In this document: positions 25,036 through 32,037 of the stretch, one piece after another
Numbering within the stretch: the stretch's first letter is position 1
How the letters are laid out: each line of letters starts with the position of its first letter
Origin: Burkholderiales bacterium
GTDB lineage: Bacteria; Pseudomonadota; Gammaproteobacteria; Burkholderiales; Burkholderiaceae_C
Assembly: GCA_016000195.1 (NCBI GenBank)
Contig: JAECRO010000002.1
Span: forward strand, 129,602 to 161,638
Length of the DNA: 32,037 nt
Reading direction: 5' to 3'
Program-made: the position numbers and the translations under genes
The notes under the pieces: model-generated
Database searches by the model: none
What the model was told of the DNA's origin: nothing
Seen by the model: the letters and a program-made list of their open reading frames with translations, nothing else

Positions 25036-25049
25036 GAACTACGTAGTTC
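25036..25049. promoter_or_regulatory. 14-bp perfect palindrome between scoA and luxR-type gene
   Basis: GAACTACGTAGTTC, centred on CTACGTAG, lies 78 bp upstream of the scoA start and 19 bp upstream of the regulator's start. Its core resembles sites of FixJ/NarL-class LuxR regulators (GTAMGTAG for FixJ). Likely operator of the adjacent regulator for both directions (inference). Confidence 0.55.
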
Positions 25050-25068
25050 TTCTTAAAGGTTTGCCCTG

Positions 25069-25626
25069 ATGTCCCTGGATTACCAGCTGGCTTTCGATCT
25101 GGCGCCGGTCGGGCTGGTATTGTCCCGCAACCGTTCCATCCTGGACTGCAATCAGCATGTGTGCGAAATGTTTGGCGCCACGCGCGAGCAACTCATCGGG
25201 CAGTCGTTCATGATCCTCTACCCCAGCGTTGACGAGTACGAGCGCATCGGTGCGCGCATGCTTCCCATTCTGAACGCCACCGGCATGTATGCGGACAACC
25301 GCATCATGAAAAGGGTCGATGGGCGCACCAAGGGCGAGACGTTCTGGTGCCACGTCACGGGCCGGGCGCTGAACCGCAATGTGCCGCATGAGGCCGGTAT
25401 CTGGACCTTTGAAGACCTGAGCGCCAACCGGCCCGTGACGGCTGAACTGACCGCCAGGGAGCGCGAAGTGGCGGCCCACCTGATGCGCGGCCTGACCTCC
25501 AAGGAAATTGGCCGCGCCCTGAACATCAGCCACCGCACGGTGGAGATTTACCGGGCGCGCCTGATGCGCAAGTTCAAGGCGTCCACGACAGCCAATCTGG
25601 TGCAAAAGCTGATGACCGGCAACTGA
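25069..25626 (+). CDS. PAS-domain LuxR-family transcriptional regulator
   Basis: 185 residues. A PAS domain (about 5-118, FDLAPVGLVLSRNRSILDCN) takes the place of a receiver domain, followed by a LuxR/FixJ DNA-binding domain (about 127-180, LTAREREVAAHLMRGLTSKE and the recognition helix in HRTVEIYRARLMRKF). With no phosphorylation domain it probably senses a ligand or redox state through PAS. Divergent from scoAB and therefore the likely regulator of that operon. Proteins of this PAS-LuxR layout regulate acetate and short-chain carbon use in some betaproteobacteria (general knowledge, not tested here). Confidence 0.9.
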   Translation: MSLDYQLAFDLAPVGLVLSRNRSILDCNQHVCEMFGATREQLIGQSFMILYPSVDEYERIGARMLPILNATGMYADNRIMKRVDGRTKGETFWCHVTGRALNRNVPHEAGIWTFEDLSANRPVTAELTAREREVAAHLMRGLTSKEIGRALNISHRTVEIYRARLMRKFKASTTANLVQKLMTGN

Positions 25627-25646
25627 TCGCCGGCCACCGCGGCCCT

Positions 25647-26006
25647 TCAGGCGTTGCCGAGGTCGGCCTCGTGGCGGATGGACTCGCGCGCGCGGTGGTC
25701 GCGCAGTTTGCCCAGGGTATGTTCAAGCACGCGCTTGAGCTTCTCGCTGGCGCCCCGGAAGGCTTCGTCCTGGCTGGCGGCCTGGTGATTGACCGCGACA
25801 GGTTCGCGATTGGCCAGGCGGGCTTCCAGCATGCAGCGCTTGTGGTCGGCGCTGATCTTGTCACCGTTCTCGTCGCTCATGTGGACTTCGATGCGCGTGA
25901 TCTCATCCTTGAAACGGCTGAACGATTCATTCAATTCCGTTGTGGCCCAGCGCTCGAAAGACTCGCCCGTGTCAATGCTGTGGTTGGAGTTGACTTGAAT
26001 TTGCAT
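25647..26006 (-). CDS. HPF/RaiA-like ribosome-associated protein
   Basis: 119 residues; ATG at 26006 preceded by AAGGA. MQIQVNSNHSIDTGESFERW and the two-helix, four-strand pattern (RFKDEITRIEVHMSDENG, MLEARLANREPVAVNHQAAS, DEAFRGASEKLKRVLEHTLG) match the S30AE/HPF fold that inhibits or hibernates ribosomes. It has no long C-terminal dimerisation domain, so it is a short-form protein. It differs from canonical HPF/YfiA by an inserted charged segment, so a related ribosome-binding role is likely but not certain. Its upstream region contains the second CTACGTAG box. Confidence 0.75.
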   Translation of the reverse strand: MQIQVNSNHSIDTGESFERWATTELNESFSRFKDEITRIEVHMSDENGDKISADHKRCMLEARLANREPVAVNHQAASQDEAFRGASEKLKRVLEHTLGKLRDHRARESIRHEADLGNA

Positions 26007-26057
26007 GTGCTTGTTTCCTTTTTTTGGGGAAGCGCAGCATCTGGCCGGCTGGCCGTG

Positions 26058-26065
26058 CTACGTAG
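26058..26065. promoter_or_regulatory. Second CTACGTAG box, upstream of the HPF-like gene
   Basis: An exact copy of the 8-bp core of the 25036-25049 palindrome, 52 bp upstream of the HPF-like start codon. No other copy was noticed in the window. Confidence 0.4.
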
Positions 26066-26192
26066 TGCCACCGCCATGGCGACGGATGGGAAAACCATTA
26101 TGACCCCCTCGGCCGCAACCGCCTGTAGTCCACACTCCCCAGCGGGGTGTTCGGCGTTGCTGAACCGGCCTGTGAATACTTCTGGTCGGTAT

Positions 26193-26244
26193 TTGCTATA
26201 TTTTCAATAGCTGCTCACGCGCGTTGGTATTGCGCAAAAGGCCT
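26193..26244 (+). repeat. Palindromic intergenic repeat, copy F
   Basis: TGCTATATTTTCAATAGCTG followed by a GC segment ending TTGCGCAAAAGGCCTGAAAA. The remainder of the 290-bp gap 26007-26296 holds the CTACGTAG box and otherwise nothing recognisable. Confidence 0.8.
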
Positions 26245-26296
26245 GAAAAGCCTGAAATCATCAGGCTGGGGCGCCACCCGCGAAGGCTCCATCGCT

Positions 26297-26674
26297 TCAG
26301 TCCGTTTTCAGGGCATCAACCACTTCGGTGGCAGTGCGAAAAGCCTCTATTGCCGTCGGCACGCCGCAATAAACAGCCGCATGCAGCAGCACTTCCTGCA
26401 GCTCGGACGGCGTTGCGCCATTGTTCAGCGCGCCGCGCAAGTGGCCCTTGAGTTCATGCTGCTTGCCCAGCGCCGTGAGCATCGCCACCGTGATCAGGCT
26501 GCGCGTCTTGAGGTCCAGACCGGGCCGCTGCCAGACATCGCCCCAGGCCTTGGCGGTGATGTGTTCCTGGATAGGCCGGTTGAAGTCGGTCACGCCCGCC
26601 AGCGCCTTGGCGACAAACTCTTCACCCATCACCTGCCTGCGGGTGGCCAGGCCTTTTTCGTAGTCGGATTCCAT
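26297..26674 (-). CDS. Carboxymuconolactone decarboxylase (PcaC)-like protein
   Basis: 125 residues from the ATG at 26674 (AGGAG about 10 nt upstream); an upstream ATG at 26725 is possible. Conserved PcaC text: GLATRRQVMGEEFVAKAL, AWGDVWQRPGLDLKTRSLIT, ELKGHLRGALNNG and LLHAAVYCGVPTAIEAF. 4-carboxymuconolactone decarboxylase acts in protocatechuate breakdown, but no other pca gene is nearby, and proteins of this all-helical AhpD-like fold have many roles. It is divergent from katA, so an oxidative-stress link is possible. It has a single Cys in the AVYCG motif and no CxxC. Confidence 0.75.
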   Translation of the reverse strand: MESDYEKGLATRRQVMGEEFVAKALAGVTDFNRPIQEHITAKAWGDVWQRPGLDLKTRSLITVAMLTALGKQHELKGHLRGALNNGATPSELQEVLLHAAVYCGVPTAIEAFRTATEVVDALKTD

Positions 26675-26808
26675 GCGGCGATTGCTCCTGAAAAAGTCGT
26701 CAGCATAACGGGCCGCCACAGGCATTTGCCTATGAGCGCCTTAAATAATCGCAATGGATGCGCTGTTGCCTTGTTGATTGATGGTGCTCAATAATGAATC
26801 GTCAATCA

Positions 26809-26823
26809 ATAGTTTTAATCTAT
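26809..26823 (+). promoter_or_regulatory. OxyR-type binding site upstream of katA
   Basis: ATAGTTTTAATCTAT matches the OxyR dimer core ATAG-N-T-NNN-A-N-CTAT at every specified base. It ends 39 bp before the katA ATG. A second dimer site 7 bp away, as in full OxyR sites, is not convincing. It overlaps one arm of a longer inverted repeat (26773-26780 with 26802-26809). Confidence 0.6.
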
Positions 26824-26862
26824 GTTTAAAGCCCGGTAAATCAAACCAAGGAAGCCCAAGCC

Positions 26863-28323
26863 ATGACGAAATTAACCACCGCAGCCGGCGCGCCCGTCGT
26901 CGATAACCAGAACATCCAAACGGCAGGTCCGCGCGGGCCGGCGCTGCTGCAGGACGTGTGGCACCTCGAAAAACTCGCCCACTTCCACCGCGAAGTGATT
27001 CCCGAGCGCCGCATGCATGCCAAGGGCTCGGCGGCCTACGGCAGCTTCACCGTCACCCACGACATCACGAAATACTCCAAGGCCAGGCTCTTTTCGGCGA
27101 TTGGCAAGAAGACCGAACTGGTCATGCGGTTTTCCACCGTCGCCGGCGAGCGCGGCGCGGCCGATGCCGAGCGCGACATTCGCGGCTTCGCCATGAGGTT
27201 CTACACCGAAGAAGGCAACTGGGACCTGGTCGGCAACAACACGCCGGTGTTCTTCATGCGCGATCCGCTGAAGTTTCCCGACCTGAACCGCGCCGTGAAA
27301 CGCGACCCGCGCACCAACATGCGCAGCGCCGAAAACAACTGGGACTTCTGGACGCTGCTGCCCGAGGCGCTGCACCAGATCACCATCGTCATGAGCGACC
27401 GGGGCATTCCGAAGTCGTACCGCCACATGCACGGCTTCGGCAGCCACACCTTCAGCTTCCTGAATGCGCAAAACCAGCGCTTCTGGGTCAAGTTCCACCT
27501 CGTCACGCAGCAGGGCATTGAAAACCTGACCGACGCCGAGGCCACCGAACTCGTCGGCCGCGACCGCGAAAGCTCGCAGGCCGACTTGCTCCATGCCATC
27601 GACAACGGCGACTTCCCGCGCTGGAACCTGAAAATCCAGGTCATGCCCGAAAAAGACGCCGCCACCTATCACCTCAACCCTTTTGATCTGACCAAGGTCT
27701 GGCCGCATGGCGACTACCCGCTGATGGACGTGGGCGTGCTGGAACTCAACCGCAACCCCGAGAACTACTTCGCCGAAGTCGAGCAGCTTGCCTTCAACCC
27801 GGCCAATGTCGTGCCCGGCATCAGCTTTTCGCCCGACAAGATGCTGCAGTCGCGCCTGTTTGCCTACGGCGACGCACAGCGCTATCGCCTGGGCGTGAAC
27901 CACCACCAGATTCCGGTGAACGCGCCCAAGTGTCCTTTCCACAGCAACCACCGCGACGGCGCCATGCGCGTTGACAACAACAATGGCGCCGAGGTGGGCT
28001 ACGAGCCCAACAGCAAAGGCGCCCTGCAGGAGCAACCCGATTTTGCCGAGCCGCCGCTGTCGATTGAAGGCGCAGCCGACCACTGGAACCACCGCGTGGA
28101 CCAGGACTATTACTCGCAGCCCGGCAAGCTGTTCCGCCTGATGACACCGGCCCAGCAGCAGGTGCTGTTCGAGAACACGGCCCGCTCGGTGGGCGGTGCG
28201 TCAAAAGATATCCAGGAACGCCACATCGCCAATTGCACCCTGGCCGATCCGGCCTATGGCGCAGGCGTGGCCGCAGCGCTGGCGCAAGGTGCTTCATCGC
28301 CAACACCCAACCCGGTGGTCTGA
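26863..28323 (+). CDS. katA: Monofunctional haem catalase
   Basis: Dismutates hydrogen peroxide. 486 aa, the small-subunit clade. Catalytic His52 ([14 protein letters not shown]), distal Asn at 125/126 ([17 protein letters not shown]) and the haem-ligand Tyr335 ([14 protein letters not shown]) are all present. ATG at 26863 with AAGGA upstream. No signal peptide, so cytosolic. The OxyR-like site upstream suggests peroxide induction. Followed by a strong terminator, after which an AhpD-fold gene starts. Confidence 0.97.
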   Translation: MTKLTTAAGAPVVDNQNIQTAGPRGPALLQDVWHLEKLAHFHREVIPERRMHAKGSAAYGSFTVTHDITKYSKARLFSAIGKKTELVMRFSTVAGERGAADAERDIRGFAMRFYTEEGNWDLVGNNTPVFFMRDPLKFPDLNRAVKRDPRTNMRSAENNWDFWTLLPEALHQITIVMSDRGIPKSYRHMHGFGSHTFSFLNAQNQRFWVKFHLVTQQGIENLTDAEATELVGRDRESSQADLLHAIDNGDFPRWNLKIQVMPEKDAATYHLNPFDLTKVWPHGDYPLMDVGVLELNRNPENYFAEVEQLAFNPANVVPGISFSPDKMLQSRLFAYGDAQRYRLGVNHHQIPVNAPKCPFHSNHRDGAMRVDNNNGAEVGYEPNSKGALQEQPDFAEPPLSIEGAADHWNHRVDQDYYSQPGKLFRLMTPAQQQVLFENTARSVGGASKDIQERHIANCTLADPAYGAGVAAALAQGASSPTPNPVV

Positions 28324-28355
28324 CGGCAAAGCGCCTTCCGGGCGCTGACTGACTG

Positions 28356-28387
28356 AAGCGCATGGCTTTGCCGCCATGCGCTTTTTT
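28356..28387 (+). terminator. katA rho-independent terminator
   Basis: AAGCGCATGGC (28356-28366) and GCCATGCGCTT (28373-28383) pair perfectly around a 6-nt loop, followed by TTTT and a C. The stem is 11 bp. Confidence 0.92.
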
Positions 28388-28453
28388 CATGCCAGCACGG
28401 GAACGTATCATGGGCAAAACCCATTTTCCACCCCACCCGGAAAGAGACAAGCC

Positions 28454-29053
28454 ATGCAAGCTCGCTACCCTGCCCCCGACCTCAACGACCTGCCCGAGGA
28501 CATCAAGGCCAAGGTGCTTGAAGTGCAGGAAAAAGCCGGCTTCGTGCCCAATGTGTTCCTGGCGCTGGCCCGCCGCCCGGCCGAATGGCGGGCATTTTTC
28601 GCTTACCACGATGCGTTGATGCTCAAGGAAGCCAGCGGCAACCCCAATGGCTCGCTGACCAAGGGCGAGCGCGAAATGATCGTGACCACCACCAGCGCGG
28701 CCAACCATTGCCTGTATTGCGTGGTGGCGCACGGCGCGATTTTGCGGATTTACGAAAAGCAGCCGCTGGTGGCCGACCAGGTGGCGGTGAACTACCGCAA
28801 GGCAGACATCACGCCGCGCCAGCGCGCAATGCTCGACTTTGCCATGAAGGTCTGCCTGCAGTCCGACGCCATTGAAGAGGCGGATTTTGAAGCGTTGCAT
28901 GCCCACGGCTTCGACGACGAGGACGCCTGGGACATTGCGGCGATCACCGCGTTTTTTGGCCTGTCAAACCGCATGGCGAGTTTCAGCGGCATGCAGCCCA
29001 ACCCGGAGTTTTACCTGATGGGGCGCGTTGCCAAGCCGGCCAAAGCCACGTAA
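28454..29053 (+). CDS. Peroxidase-related enzyme (AhpD/CMD fold, CxxC)
   Basis: 199 residues from the ATG at 28454 (GGAAAGAG upstream). The AhpD-like redox motif is present: C86-L-Y-C89 followed by the His of VVAHG, within KGEREMIVTTTSAANHCLYC. The N-terminal part (VQEKAGFVPNVFLALARRP) is typical of the peroxidase-related CMD subfamily. It would use the cysteine pair to reduce peroxides or relay electrons. Lies downstream of katA but beyond its terminator, so it has its own promoter or depends on read-through. Confidence 0.88.
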   Translation: MQARYPAPDLNDLPEDIKAKVLEVQEKAGFVPNVFLALARRPAEWRAFFAYHDALMLKEASGNPNGSLTKGEREMIVTTTSAANHCLYCVVAHGAILRIYEKQPLVADQVAVNYRKADITPRQRAMLDFAMKVCLQSDAIEEADFEALHAHGFDDEDAWDIAAITAFFGLSNRMASFSGMQPNPEFYLMGRVAKPAKAT

Positions 29054-29112
29054 TTGCTACTTATTTAATAGCGTATTGCGCATACAGGTATTGCGCTAGA
29101 GGCATTTTTGAC
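29054..29112 (+). repeat. Palindromic intergenic repeat, copy G
   Basis: TTGCTACTTATTTAATAGCG, then TATTGCGCATA...TATTGCGCTAGAGGCATTTTTGAC, directly after the stop of the peroxidase-related gene. Confidence 0.8.
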
Positions 29113-29154
29113 CATTTTCAGGCCCAGCCCGAGTAGTTGGTGACGCCTGCACAG

Positions 29155-29175
29155 CCGGGAAACCTGGTTTCCCGG
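29155..29175. repeat. Perfect 10-1-10 inverted repeat
   Basis: CCGGGAAACC (29155-29164) and GGTTTCCCGG (29166-29175) around a single T, enclosed by GCCTGC (29145-29150) and GCAGGC (29185-29190). It lies between repeat copies G and H. Stronger as a DNA cruciform than as an RNA hairpin because of the one-base centre. Confidence 0.7.
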
Positions 29176-29246
29176 TTCCGGGGCGCAGGCAGTGTGGCCG
29201 TCGGCCTGGGTGGCGCCTCAACCCCCTCAATCGACCCCTGCACCGC

Positions 29247-29303
29247 GCTACTTTTTTAATAGCTATACATGCCCGTCAACCGTGCGCAAAAGCCACTTTT
29301 GGC
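29247..29303 (+). repeat. Palindromic intergenic repeat, copy H
   Basis: GCTACTTTTTTAATAGCTAT, then a GC segment and CCGTGCGCAAAAGCCACTTTTGGC. Lies just beyond the stop of the convergent thioesterase gene. Confidence 0.8.
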
Positions 29304-29309
29304 TTAATT

Positions 29310-29732
29310 TCAGTCCTCGACGAGCCGGCGTATCCAGTCCGGCAGGGTCTTGGCTTTTTGCGCCGGGAAGTCCACCCAGATGGCGGTCGCGCCACCGGCC
29401 GCGCAAATCATGCCCGGCTGGTCCACACGCTCCATGGTGGCCCAGCTCTCAAAAGTGGTGCGGCCAGGGTCGCTCACATACATCCTGATCAGCACATCGC
29501 CCGGGTATTCAAGCTGCTTGTAGAAGTTGCAAAAGGCATTGACGATCACCGGGCCTTCGCCCTTCGGATCGGGCTGGCAGCCAATGGCGTACATCCAGTC
29601 GATGCGAATGGTTTCCATGTAGCGAAAGTAGGTACCGTTGTTCAGATGGCCCATTGCATCCATGTCGCCCCAGCGAATGGGAATGTGCATTTCGTGGACC
29701 AGTTTTTTCTTTTCGGGAATTTCAATTTTCAT
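29310..29732 (-). CDS. Hot-dog fold acyl-CoA thioesterase (4HBT/YbgC type)
   Basis: 140 residues. The catalytic region RWGDMDAMGHLNNGTYFRYM, with D25, is typical of 4-hydroxybenzoyl-CoA/YbgC-type thioesterases. The central helix and strands (VIVNAFCNFYKQLEYPGDVL, TTFESWATME) complete a single hot-dog domain. It hydrolyses an acyl-CoA; the acyl group is unknown. The start at 29732 has no clear ribosome site. It lies 22 bp downstream of a decayed transporter gene and may once have been co-transcribed with it. Confidence 0.88.
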   Translation of the reverse strand: MKIEIPEKKKLVHEMHIPIRWGDMDAMGHLNNGTYFRYMETIRIDWMYAIGCQPDPKGEGPVIVNAFCNFYKQLEYPGDVLIRMYVSDPGRTTFESWATMERVDQPGMICAAGGATAIWVDFPAQKAKTLPDWIRRLVED

Positions 29733-29754
29733 GATTCATCATTTTGTGAAGGGC

Positions 29755-30149
29755 TCAGCGATGCGCCCTGATGGAAGCCAGGATGCCGGGCGTGAACAGC
29801 ACGCAGGCAACCAGCTGGGCTGGCGTGGGCCAGCGGCCATCCCAGGCAAAAGAATACAGCAAGGCAAACAGCGTTTCGCTCACGATGAGTTGGCCGCACA
29901 GGCTGGCGCTGAGCCCATCATGAGCAGCAAGCCCGCCAGCGTCAGCGCCGGCCCCGGCAGCAAGGCCAACCAGCGCAGGCCGTGCGGCTTGCCCAACAGC
30001 ATGATCCACAGCGAAATCGTGCCGATGAGCAGCGAAGGCATTTCGGTGCCTGCATCGTGAATGGCCCCCATCATCAGCATGCGCGGCGCCACGAACACCA
30101 GGCCCCACAGCGCGCCCGCTGCCAGTCCGGCCAGGATGCCCGTCAGCAT
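29755..30149 (-). pseudogene. DMT/EamA-family transporter with two internal deletions
   Basis: The N-terminus (MLTGILAGLAAGALWGLVFV then APRM, from the ATG at 30149) is followed near 30075 by sequence from about 70 residues further on in such proteins (AIHDAGTEMPSLLIGTISLW). After LAGLLLMMGS, near 29912, the homology jumps to the last part in a different frame (LSASLCGQLIVSETLFALLY to the terminal ILASIRAHR). About 130 residues remain of roughly 300. It cannot form a ten-helix transporter. Positions of the missing parts are judged from memory of the family. Confidence 0.8.
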
Positions 30150-30422
30150 TCGAACGCCGGTGTCAATACGCCTGAGCGGGCTGGCGCATCAGGCGCCAGC
30201 ATCATCATTCGCTGCAGCAAGGCTCGCATTTACAAAATGGCTTGCGCCAGGCGCATGCGTCACCCACGTGACACAGTTCGATAAATCCATTCCCAAAGCC
30301 ACCAAAATATCTCCCGATTCAAGGCCCCCCGAAGTGAAGGGCCGTTTGGCGCCGCATTCACGACATAAAATTGCCGAGAGACACGCAACCTTTACTGAAA
30401 TCATTATCAGCGAGTGCCCCCG

Positions 30423-32037
30423 ATGAATAACCAAGAAATCCTGGCCCAGTACGGCCCCCGAGAAGCGATGGAATACGACGTGGTCGTGGTGGGGGGCGGT
30501 CCAGGCGGGCTGTCGGCGGCCATCCGCCTCAAGCAGCTGGCGGCCGAGAAAGGCACGGACATCTCCGTCGTCGTGCTCGAAAAAGGCTCCGAGCCCGGCG
30601 CGCACATTCTCTCGGGCGCGGTGATGGACCCGAAAGCCTTGAGCGAGCTGATTCCCGACTGGAAAGCCCTGGGCGCGCCACTCAACCAGCCCGTCACGGC
30701 CGACGAGGTGCTGTTCCTGAGCGAAACCGGTTCGACCAAAACCCCGGCGTTCTTCGTGCCCGACTGCTTTCACAACGAGGGCAACTTCATCATCAGCCTG
30801 GGCAACGTCACGCGCTGGCTCGCCAGCCAAGCCGAAGCCCTGGGCGTGGAAATCTTTCCCGGCTTCGCCGCCGCCGAAGTGCTTTACAACGACGACGGCT
30901 CGGTCAAGGGCGTGGCCACCGGCAACCTCGGCGTTGGCAAGGACGGCGAGCCGACCGAGAACTTTCAGCTCGGCATGGAACTGCACGGCAAGTACACGGT
31001 GTTCGCCGAAGGCGCGCGCGGCCACCTGGGGCGCCAGCTGATTGCGCGCTTCAAGCTCGACGCGGGCAAAGACCCGCAGGCCTACGCGCTGGGCGTGAAG
31101 GAACTCTGGGAAATCGACCCGGCCCAGCACCAGCCCGGCCTGGTCGTTCACACCGCCGGCTGGCCGATGGACAGCTCGACCTACGGCGGCGGCTTTTTGT
31201 ACCACCTGGAGAACAACCAGGTCACGCTCGGGCTGGTCACGGGGCTGGACTACAGCAACCCGTACCTCAGCCCCTTCGAGGAAATGCAGCGCTGGAAGAC
31301 GCACCCGGCGATCAAAAAGTACCTCGAAGGCGGCAAGCGCATCGGTTACGGCGCGCGGGCGATCACGGCCGGCGGCGCGCTGAGCCTGCCCAAGACCGTG
31401 TTTCCGGGCGGCGCACTGATCGGCTGCGAAGCCGGGTATCTCAACGCCAGCCGCATCAAGGGCAGCCACGCGGCAATCAAGACCGGCATGCTCGCGGCCG
31501 AGGCCGCCTACGCCGCCGTGACCGCTGGCCGCCAGCACGACGAACTCAGCAGCTACCCCGAGGCCTACGACAAGAGCTGGCTGGCGGACGAACTCAACCA
31601 GGCGCGCAACTTCAAGGCCTGGTTCAAGAAGGGCCTGTACGTGGGCGCCTTGATGACCGGCATCGAGCACTGGCTGCTGCCGCGCATCGGTGTCAAGAGC
31701 CCGCCGTGGACGATTCACCGGAACAAACCCGACTACGCGATGCTCAAGCCGGCATCCGAGTGCCAGCCCATCGTTTACCCCAAGCCCGACAACAAGCTCA
31801 CCTTTGACCGCCTCACTTCCGTGTTCATCAGCAACACCAACCACGAGGAGCAGCAGCCCGCGCACCTGACGCTCAAGGACTCTAGCGTTCCGGTCAATGT
31901 CAACCTGGCCCGATTCGCCGGTCCCGAGAGCCGCTACTGCCCGGCCGGGGTGTACGAGTTCGTGAAGAACCCGGACAACTCCGACCGGCTGCAGATCAAC
32001 GCGCAGAACTGCGTGCACTGCAAGACCTGCGACATCA
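30423..32037 (+). CDS. Electron transfer flavoprotein-ubiquinone oxidoreductase (partial)
   Basis: 538 codons from the ATG at 30423 to the window edge; about 20 residues are missing. Passes electrons from ETF (fed by fatty-acid and amino-acid dehydrogenases) to ubiquinone at the inner membrane. FAD-binding VVVGGGPGGLSAAIRLK near residue 20, the family block EKGSEPGAHILSGAVMDPKA, the mid-protein GGFLYHLENNQVTLGLVTGL, and near the end the 4Fe-4S cysteines in YCPAGVYE and NCVHCKTCD. The ribosome site is weak. The long opposite-strand frame here is a shadow. Confidence 0.97.
   Translation, partial: MNNQEILAQYGPREAMEYDVVVVGGGPGGLSAAIRLKQLAAEKGTDISVVVLEKGSEPGAHILSGAVMDPKALSELIPDWKALGAPLNQPVTADEVLFLSETGSTKTPAFFVPDCFHNEGNFIISLGNVTRWLASQAEALGVEIFPGFAAAEVLYNDDGSVKGVATGNLGVGKDGEPTENFQLGMELHGKYTVFAEGARGHLGRQLIARFKLDAGKDPQAYALGVKELWEIDPAQHQPGLVVHTAGWPMDSSTYGGGFLYHLENNQVTLGLVTGLDYSNPYLSPFEEMQRWKTHPAIKKYLEGGKRIGYGARAITAGGALSLPKTVFPGGALIGCEAGYLNASRIKGSHAAIKTGMLAAEAAYAAVTAGRQHDELSSYPEAYDKSWLADELNQARNFKAWFKKGLYVGALMTGIEHWLLPRIGVKSPPWTIHRNKPDYAMLKPASECQPIVYPKPDNKLTFDRLTSVFISNTNHEEQQPAHLTLKDSSVPVNVNLARFAGPESRYCPAGVYEFVKNPDNSDRLQINAQNCVHCKTCDI

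Noticed and set aside
30181..30199. Inverted repeat CTGGCGC / GCGCCAG
   Set aside because: Seven-base GC-rich arms are common by chance here; there is no T-run and no link to a gene end.
30189..32018. A 609-residue minus-strand open frame
   Set aside because: Antisense to the ETF-ubiquinone oxidoreductase gene, which has clear family motifs on the plus strand.
1..32037. CRISPR arrays, rRNA genes and intact insertion sequences
   Set aside because: Looked for and not seen. The only repeats are short palindromes, 9- and 10-bp tandem units and the inverted repeat at 13.5 kb; no transposase gene is present.

Overview
The window is high-G+C chromosomal DNA from a betaproteobacterium, most likely Comamonadaceae and plausibly Polaromonas or a close relative. 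That placement is an inference from gene content, from protein sequences that look burkholderial throughout, and from about eight copies of an AT-cored palindromic intergenic repeat of a type I associate with this family. It was not tested by any search. Most of the window is ordinary core metabolism. The accessory interest lies at 10.6-14.4 kb, 17.1-20.6 kb and 25.0-30.2 kb.

Layout. 1-2049: tail of an unidentified Pro/Ala-rich protein, then rpiA (-) divergent from pyrD (+). 2091-4201: small unknown gene, DEDDy 3'-5' exonuclease, RcnB-like periplasmic protein, conserved unknown gene. 4484-5515: egtD (histidine betaine synthesis, ergothioneine pathway) without egtB beside it. 5607-10561: ethanolamine catabolism without a microcompartment. 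AraC-type eutR is divergent from the permease eat, followed by eutB and eutC; a sigma-54-like -24/-12 site lies between regulator and permease. 10718-14404: a 918-residue ankyrin-ended orphan protein preceded by a 25-bp-arm inverted repeat, a 27-residue gene with its own terminator, a WG-repeat lipoprotein and a HicA-like orphan. 14454-19226: alaS, a decayed MocR/GabR-type regulator and gabD.

19400-20614 looks like the worn remnant of an element integrated at tRNA-Gly(CCC). It has the tRNA gene, a terminator, tandem decamers, a frameshifted N-terminus of a tyrosine integrase, a complete hicAB toxin-antitoxin pair (the 59-residue hicA is short and easily missed) with a perfect operator-like palindrome, and a 10-bp direct repeat of the tRNA 3' end at the far side.

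20675-26006: an NMT1-PAS-PAS histidine kinase fusion; scoAB (3-oxoacid CoA-transferase) divergent from a PAS-LuxR regulator; a short HPF-like ribosome-associated protein. The 8-mer CTACGTAG occurs both in the scoA/luxR intergenic region and upstream of the HPF-like gene, hinting at a small regulon. 26297-29053: katA flanked by two AhpD-fold (CMD) proteins, with a perfect OxyR half-site upstream of katA. 29310-32037: a hot-dog thioesterase, a DMT-transporter pseudogene with two internal deletions, and ETF-ubiquinone oxidoreductase running off the window end.

I did not find a clear-cut novel multi-gene system. The best leads are the tRNA-Gly element remnant, the CTACGTAG pair, the inverted-repeat-associated ankyrin orphan, and the repeat-like segment inside alaS.
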